Source of the DNA: Streptomyces abikoensis
Lineage (GTDB): Bacteria > Actinomycetota > Actinomycetes > Streptomycetales > Streptomycetaceae
Assembly (NCBI RefSeq): GCF_014648775.1
Contig: NZ_BMRT01000001.1
Span: 186,001 to 250,000, forward strand
DNA: 64,000 bases
Direction of reading: 5' to 3'
Shown here: one piece after another, positions 60,169 to 64,000 of the stretch
Layout: each line of letters starts with the position of its first letter
Numbering within the stretch: position 1 is the first letter of the stretch
The notes under the pieces: generated by a model
What the model was told of the DNA's origin: nothing
The model's database searches: none
What the model saw: only the letters and a program-made list of their open reading frames with translations
Position numbers and translations under genes: made by a program

Positions 60169-60194
60169 CAGGCCCCGCCTCAGGGCGGGGCCTG
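60169..60194 (+). terminator. Hairpin terminator of the hydrolase cassette
   Basis: An 11-bp perfect stem CAGGCCCCGCC/GGCGGGGCCTG with a TCAG tetraloop, followed by TTCATT, 67 bp after the hydrolase stop. Confidence 0.75.
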
Positions 60195-60250
60195 TTCATT
60201 CCACGACGCCCAGCGGACACCCCCGGCGGGCCCGTCCTGTCCGGCCTACT

Positions 60251-60286
60251 CAATCTTCGATGAGAATCGATGAGAATCGCTCAACC
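60251..60286 (-). repeat. Right arm of the inverted repeat bracketing the hydrolase gene
   Basis: CAATCTTCGATGAGAA, then a duplicated TCGATGAGAA (60267-60276), then TCGCTCAACC. Without the 10-bp duplication it matches the left arm at 25 of 26 positions in inverted orientation. Confidence 0.75.
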
Positions 60287-60559
60287 TCCACAACGGTGTC
60301 GAAAAGTCCCGGTGTTCAACAAGTAGAAGGGCACCGTCTTCTGTACGCCCCAGGGCCGTACAGCCACCCCATGACACCGACCCATCCCCGGTGTCCTGAT
60401 TCTCAGGGAGCACGGGCCGACGAGTTCCCCGCCCAGGCCCGCTCCGAAGGATGACGGGCACCCGCTTCACCGAGGCAGAGGTCAAGGGGGACGGCGGCCC
60501 GCTGACAGACGTCGGATCACGTCCGCGCATGGGCGAACGGCATCCAGAACAGAAGGCGT

Positions 60560-60884
60560 TCAGGTGTCGAGCGGGCCGCTGACGCCGTTGAAGCGGATGA
60601 GGGGCACGACCTCGCGGAGCGCGCCGTAGCGACTCGGACGGCCCAGCACCAGTGTGTGGTCGGCCACGGGCCAGGCGAGCGCCGCCTGGTCGCCGGCAAG
60701 CACGTTGCCCCCCGAACACGCCCCGTGCCCGGACCGTCGCAAGGGTGCGGCTGCCGTCGGCCAGGGAGACCAGGAGCAGGGCGGGCCGGAGCGAAACCGA
60801 GGTGAACGCGGTCACCGTGCAGCCCACGGACCACCCTTGACGTCGGCTGGTGACCACGGTGACGCCGGCGCCCCACGTCCGCAT
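60560..60884 (-). pseudogene. Flavin reductase-like gene with frameshift and internal deletion
   Basis: From 60884 one frame reads MRTWGAGVTVVTSRRQGW, VGCTVTAFTSVSLRPALLLV and SLADGSRTLATVRARGVFGG, the N-terminal half of a flavin reductase domain. A frameshift near 60705 moves the text to another frame, GNVLAGDQAALAWPVADHTL then VLGRPSRYGALREVVPLIRF and a stop at 60560. The middle of the domain (about 50-60 residues between DQAAL and ADHTL) is missing. It cannot make a functional protein. Confidence 0.75.
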
Positions 60885-61396
60885 GAACCGGTGGAGCCTA
60901 CCCGACCTATCTGGGTATCTGATGCCCCGGTGCCACGTCCTGCGGCAGGGGGAGGTGGCTCATGCCGCACCGGCCCACACCGCGGAACCGGCAGCTGTAC
61001 GGGCCGCGTCGAGGTCGTCCCGTTCCGCCTCGTGGTCACCCAACGCCCGGTGGCATGCGGCGCGTTGACGCAGCAACCCGGCCTGGCCGGCTGCCCGCCC
61101 GATCCCGGCCCGAGGCGACCGCGCCCCGCACGCCCGGCGGGGTCGCCGCGGCCCGCGCCCGCCGTCTCCACGCCGCCGTGCACGAGCTGCTGGATCAGGG
61201 GATGGCCCTGCGCGCCATCGCCCGCCACCTGGACCCTCCCCCACCTGGCCATAACGCGCCGGCATCCCGGCCCCCTACCAGGGATCTCTGCACTAAGAGT
61301 GCCGCGTACCGTAATCGCGCTTTAGTGCTGGTGTTCAATGAGTGGCCTGCGATCTGGCTGTAGTGGGAGAACGTGGGGCGGTGTGAAGGTGGCGTG
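60885..61396. other. Gene-poor stretch with a transposase fragment
   Basis: Apart from the transposase remnant at 61097-61240, no coding pattern is evident. The GNAT gene's AAGGTGG ribosome-binding site is at the right end. Confidence 0.5.
61097..61240 (+). pseudogene. Fragment of an ISL3-type transposase
   Basis: ARARRLHAAVHELLDQGMAL then RAIARHLD matches the helix-turn-helix region of ISL3-family transposases (basic lead-in, ELLxQGxSxRAIARxL). The flanking DDE domain is absent and no terminal repeats are seen. Remnant only. Confidence 0.55.
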
Positions 61397-61871
61397 ATGT
61401 TTGCCGTTTCTCCTTGTAGGGCCGATGACCCGGGTCTGTGCTCATTGGTCGATGCGATGACGGCGGAGCTGATTCCGATGTATGGCCTTCCGCCCGATGC
61501 AGCCGGCTCCCTTGGCTCCAGAAGCCCGGTATCTACTGGCTCGGACGAACGACCAGGTGGTGGGGTGTTGTGCTGTGCAGCCGGTTGGTCCGGAGACATG
61601 CGAGCTGAAACGGATGTTCGTGTCCCCGGTTGTCCGGGGACAGGGGGTGGCTGACATGCTGCTGGCAGAGGCCGAGCAGCTCGCCCTGAGGCTCGGGAGC
61701 CGGTCGATGCTCTTGGAGACGGGAGTCCGGCAGCCTGCTGCGATGCGCCTGTACGAGCGGGCCGGGTACCGCAGGATCGCGAACTACCCGCCGCACGATC
61801 AGGACCCGCTGTCGGTGTGCTACGAGAAGGCACTGCCCGCGCGGTCATCACGAGTTGCCGCTGGCGAGTAG
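61397..61871 (+). pseudogene. GNAT N-acetyltransferase interrupted by a frameshift
   Basis: The first frame, from an ATG at 61397, reads MFAVSPCRADDPGLCSLVDA and AELIPMYGLPPDAAGS. Near 61510-61525 the continuation lies in a different frame, APEARYLLARTNDQVVGCCA, and runs to 61871. This contains the acetyl-CoA loop region (KRMFVSPVVRGQGVADMLLA) and the late motif MRLYERAGYRRIANYPPHDQ. All GNAT core motifs are in the second frame, and an ATG at 61482 there could still make a shortened protein. A single-base change or sequencing error would restore one frame. Confidence 0.7.
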
Positions 61872-62038
61872 GAGGCACAAGGGGTGAGGTGTTCAGCGCC
61901 GACGTGCGGGCCGACTGTCCCAGCGGTGGGTGGTCCAGGCTCGACGGATCGGGCTGCGGACGGTGGTGATCGTGTCGGCGAGGGGGGAAGAAGGCGTTGA
62001 TGACATCCGCGCGTCGCTCGTAACAAGGGGGCTCTGTC

Positions 62039-62938
62039 CTACGGCCGGACCGGGGTGCGCCTCTGCACAAACTGGATGAGTTGCCCGTCCTGGTCGGCAC
62101 GGACCTCGTAGTCGCGCCACTGCTGGGGGGCGGCATCCGCCGGCCAGCCGAGCTCGCCGTGGGGCCGTGCTCCACGCTGGCCACGCACGCGCATGAACTC
62201 CACAGTGGCCACCGGTCGGCCCACGGCCGTCCCGTGGCCGGTACCGGTGAAAAGGACGGTCAGGTCCCAGCCGAAGGGGGTGTCCAGTGGGACGACGAGG
62301 ACGCCACCGGGGCGCAGTTGCCGGAGCCAGGCTGGTGGGATGCGGCGGACTGAGGCCATGGAGACGATCCGGTCGTAGGGGGCTGCCGCGGGGTGGCCGA
62401 GTTCCCCGTCGTCGGTGATGGTGTGCACGTCGGCGCCGAGGGCACTGTGGCGTTGCCGGGCGTGGGCGGCGATGTGGGGGTCGATTTCGATGCTGGTCAC
62501 GGTGCCGGGGCCGGTGCGGTGGGCGAGGAGGGCGGAGGAGTAGCCGGTGCCCGTCCCGATCTCGAGGATGCGCTCGCCCGGACGTGGTGCGAGGTGACGC
62601 AGCATCTCGATCACGACGGTGATGCAGGAGATACTGGAGGTGAACCAGCCCGTCGCCGGCCCGCTTGCGGGTACGGCGCCGTCGTCGATCTGTGTGATGA
62701 GGGGGGTTCGGAGCCGGTAGACCGCCTTCAGCCAGGCGTTGGGCGTCTTGTCCCGGTCGATCAGCTTGTAGAGGCCGTCGTCGCCCGGGCGTGGCCACCA
62801 GACCCGGGTGGGCACGAAATGCTCGCGAGGGATGGCCATGAAGGCCTCGCGCAGCCAGGCCAGACCCCCGAAGTAGTTCCGCGGGTCCGCTTCCATCCGG
62901 TCCAGGCACTGCTGCCTGAGCAACTTGGCGTCTGCCAT
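62039..62938 (-). CDS. Protein-L-isoaspartate methyltransferase-like enzyme (RiPP-associated type)
   Basis: Seen: 299 codons, ATG at 62938 with AGGAG 12-13 nt upstream. The core is PIMT-like: the SAM motif ILEIGTGTGYSSALLAH, SIEIDP and PYDRIVSMASVRRIPPAWLR. The substrate-binding region reads GWFTSSISCITVVIEML, in place of the SQP motif of housekeeping enzymes. An N-terminal extension (FVPTRVWWPRPGDD, LKAVYRLRTPLITQIDD) is like that of methyltransferases encoded in graspetide and FxLD lanthipeptide loci. It follows a 38-codon acidic ORF by 28 bp. No ATP-grasp or lanthipeptide synthetase lies in the window. Role (inference): methylation or aspartimide formation on a peptide. Confidence 0.8.
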   Translation of the reverse strand: MADAKLLRQQCLDRMEADPRNYFGGLAWLREAFMAIPREHFVPTRVWWPRPGDDGLYKLIDRDKTPNAWLKAVYRLRTPLITQIDDGAVPASGPATGWFTSSISCITVVIEMLRHLAPRPGERILEIGTGTGYSSALLAHRTGPGTVTSIEIDPHIAAHARQRHSALGADVHTITDDGELGHPAAAPYDRIVSMASVRRIPPAWLRQLRPGGVLVVPLDTPFGWDLTVLFTGTGHGTAVGRPVATVEFMRVRGQRGARPHGELGWPADAAPQQWRDYEVRADQDGQLIQFVQRRTPVRP

Positions 62939-62966
62939 GGCGGGTCGGATCTCCTGACCTGGGTGA

Positions 62967-63083
62967 CTAGTCGTCCTCCTCGGGCAGGGGTTCTTCCTCG
63001 GGCATCGGGTTGCCGGGGTCCCCGGGGCTGGAATACGGCCCGCCGACCTCGCCATCGCCGGACTGCCGGTCCTGGCCTCCCAT
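62967..63083 (-). CDS. 38-residue acidic peptide, possible RiPP precursor
   Basis: Seen: ATG at 63083, 6 nt after a strong GGGAGG site, ending at a TAG 28 bp before the methyltransferase start. The peptide is Gly/Pro-rich in its first two thirds (GGPYSSPGDPGNPMP) and then strongly acidic (PEEEPLPEEDD at the C-terminus). There are no Cys, Thr or aromatic residues except one Tyr. The RBS and tight coupling to a PIMT-like gene argue for a real gene. Graspetide cores use Glu/Asp side chains but normally pair them with Thr, Ser or Lys. It may instead be a leader-like or regulatory peptide. Confidence 0.55.
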   Translation of the reverse strand: MGGQDRQSGDGEVGGPYSSPGDPGNPMPEEEPLPEEDD

Positions 63084-63473
63084 CACGTCCCTCCCACCGT
63101 TCCGTAGCCGTGGCCTTCACGGTATGCGGCCAGGGCGCGGGGTACATGGCGTTCAGGAAGATCTGGTCTTGAGTAGCGTAAATTCCTGCCACGCATGCGG
63201 GACTTGGCTCTCCCGTACGTGGGCTTCGTCGCGCCGCCGCGGTGCCCGGGACGCTTGTCGGATCAGTGCCATGAGGTAGCCCTCGGCCTGCTTCCGGCCT
63301 CGACCTGGCGGGCCACCGCGTCCTCGAGCCGCCGGCATGGTCCACCAGGCGGGGATCGTCTGCCGTCCGCGCGGAGCCGTCCAGGTGCGCATGCGTCGGT
63401 CCCGGCTCAATGAGGTCGTCGCAGAAGAGACGGCAGAGGAGACAGCAGAGGCGCGTTTCAGACTGCGCTTCTC
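63084..63473. other. 390-bp intergenic region upstream of the peptide gene
   Basis: No gene is supported; open frames lack ribosome-binding sites and family patterns. It presumably contains the promoter of the peptide/methyltransferase pair. Confidence 0.5.
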
Positions 63474-63752
63474 TTAGCAGCACCAGTTCCCGACCGGCCT
63501 GCCACCGAAGTCCCCTTCGGCGAGCGCGTGCGACATGGCGTCGGCCCAGAGCGTGGCCTCACCGTGGCTCCAGGCGCTCATCGCCGGATCAGTGACGGAT
63601 ATATCAGTGACGGATATGCCGGGGCGATTCGGCACGTGCTGGGCCGGACTGAGCGAGTGCACCACCTGCGCTGCCGCGGCGGCGTCGAACGAATGACGGG
63701 CAGGGTCCACCTCTCCCCAGTTCAGAGAGTAAGGAGCAAACTCAAATATCAC
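63474..63752 (-). CDS. Small protein of unknown function
   Basis: Seen: 92 codons from a GTG at 63752 that overlaps the stop of a short upstream ORF (GTGA). The sequence begins MIFEFAPYSLNWGEV, has a helical middle, and ends GEATLWADAMSHALAEGDFG then GRPVGNWCC, with two terminal Cys. An exact 15-bp tandem duplication (ATCAGTGACGGATAT on the plus strand, about 63589-63618) encodes ISVTD twice. I do not recognise a family. Coding is plausible from the coupling and codon pattern, not certain. Confidence 0.45.
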   Translation of the reverse strand: MIFEFAPYSLNWGEVDPARHSFDAAAAAQVVHSLSPAQHVPNRPGISVTDISVTDPAMSAWSHGEATLWADAMSHALAEGDFGGRPVGNWCC

Positions 63753-63952
63753 CGAGCAAGCCTGCCACGCCCACCCGGGCGCCCGTTCAAGCGGTGCAGC
63801 AGCCGGATCATCTGGTCCAGGCGCAAGTTGATGCGGCGGCGGCGCTTGTTGCGGATGTCCGAGAGTGTGTGGACGCTGGTGGCGGCCTGCCGCCCGAAGC
63901 GGAACGCGTCGTTGACGCGTACACACGACCCGCTGGAGACTGTGTGCCTCAT
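63749..63952 (-). CDS. Short basic ORF coupled to the small protein
   Basis: 67 codons, ATG at 63952, no clear ribosome-binding site. The sequence is very basic and helix-prone in its middle (SDIRNKRRRRINLRLDQMIR), so it could be a nucleic-acid-binding fragment. Its stop overlaps the next start. It could equally be a chance frame. Confidence 0.3.
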   Translation of the reverse strand: MRHTVSSGSCVRVNDAFRFGRQAATSVHTLSDIRNKRRRRINLRLDQMIRLLHRLNGRPGGRGRLAR

Positions 63953-64000
63953 CGCTCACGGGAGGCAACATGCGAGCACGCGTCCTTGCCGTCACCCTCG

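Larger units (their letters stand above)
60103..60559. other. Intergenic region with terminator and right inverted-repeat arm
   Basis: Holds the hairpin at 60169-60194 and the repeat arm at 60251-60286. The remainder (to the flavin reductase remnant) carries no recognisable gene. Confidence 0.6.

Overview
The window is very GC-rich (third codon positions almost always G or C), uses GTG and TTG starts freely, and encodes an SsgA-like protein, a SARP-type regulator, PucR/GAF, AfsR-like LuxR (LAL) regulators, many secreted enzymes and terpene and carrier-protein biosynthesis genes. This points to a Streptomyces chromosome. The many broken genes and small mobile-looking remnants at the right end fit an accessory chromosome arm. 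No rRNA, tRNA, CRISPR array, intact transposase or phage module was recognised.

Layout. 1-4370 (minus): a coupled three-gene unit of a thiamine-diphosphate enzyme, a small membrane protein and a GMC oxidoreductase that runs off the left edge. 4581-9999: a compact, apparently undescribed carrier-protein locus, with two stand-alone condensation-domain proteins (minus) divergent from methyltransferase, ACP and ketosynthase genes (plus). 10019-15110: an HTH-NACHT membrane NTPase with a long repetitive linker, divergent from a LuxR-HTH/SARP fusion regulator and a partner protein. 15251-24485: a secreted cutinase-like hydrolase, a 2OG-Fe oxygenase divergent from a PLP enzyme, a beta-lactamase-fold protein, an alpha/beta hydrolase, a PucR-type regulator, an MFS transporter and an SDR. 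24524-26629: a TetR regulator, a decayed SDR and a frameshifted phosphotransferase.

26729-31100 (minus) is a terpene operon: winged-helix protein, P450, pentalenene-synthase-like cyclase, second P450. 31396-36721 has a 1404-residue secreted protein joining a CdtB-like nuclease/phosphatase domain, an SGNH esterase domain and a beta-helix domain, then a Tat-exported cupin and an SsgA-like protein. 36844-45539 holds a LAL regulator, two TetR genes, an aldehyde dehydrogenase, two small secreted proteins, a phosphotransferase and an SRPBCC protein. 45647-46969 encodes a second secreted CdtB-like domain, fused to a ricin-type lectin domain.

47456-52283 is a run of metabolic and membrane genes (YtcJ-like amidohydrolase, YcaC-like hydrolase, truncated DoxX, YoaK-like, double VOC protein). 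It is followed by tandem AraC regulators and a second LAL regulator on the minus strand. 57278-64000 is gene-poor. It has a phosphotransferase, a hydrolase bracketed by an imperfect inverted repeat, remnants of a flavin reductase, a transposase and a GNAT enzyme, and a protein-isoaspartate-methyltransferase-like gene coupled to a 38-codon acidic peptide that resembles a RiPP arrangement.

The most noteworthy items are the two CdtB-like exoproteins, the KS/ACP/condensation locus, the peptide-methyltransferase pair and the inverted-repeat cassette. All assignments were made by reading the sequence, without database searches.
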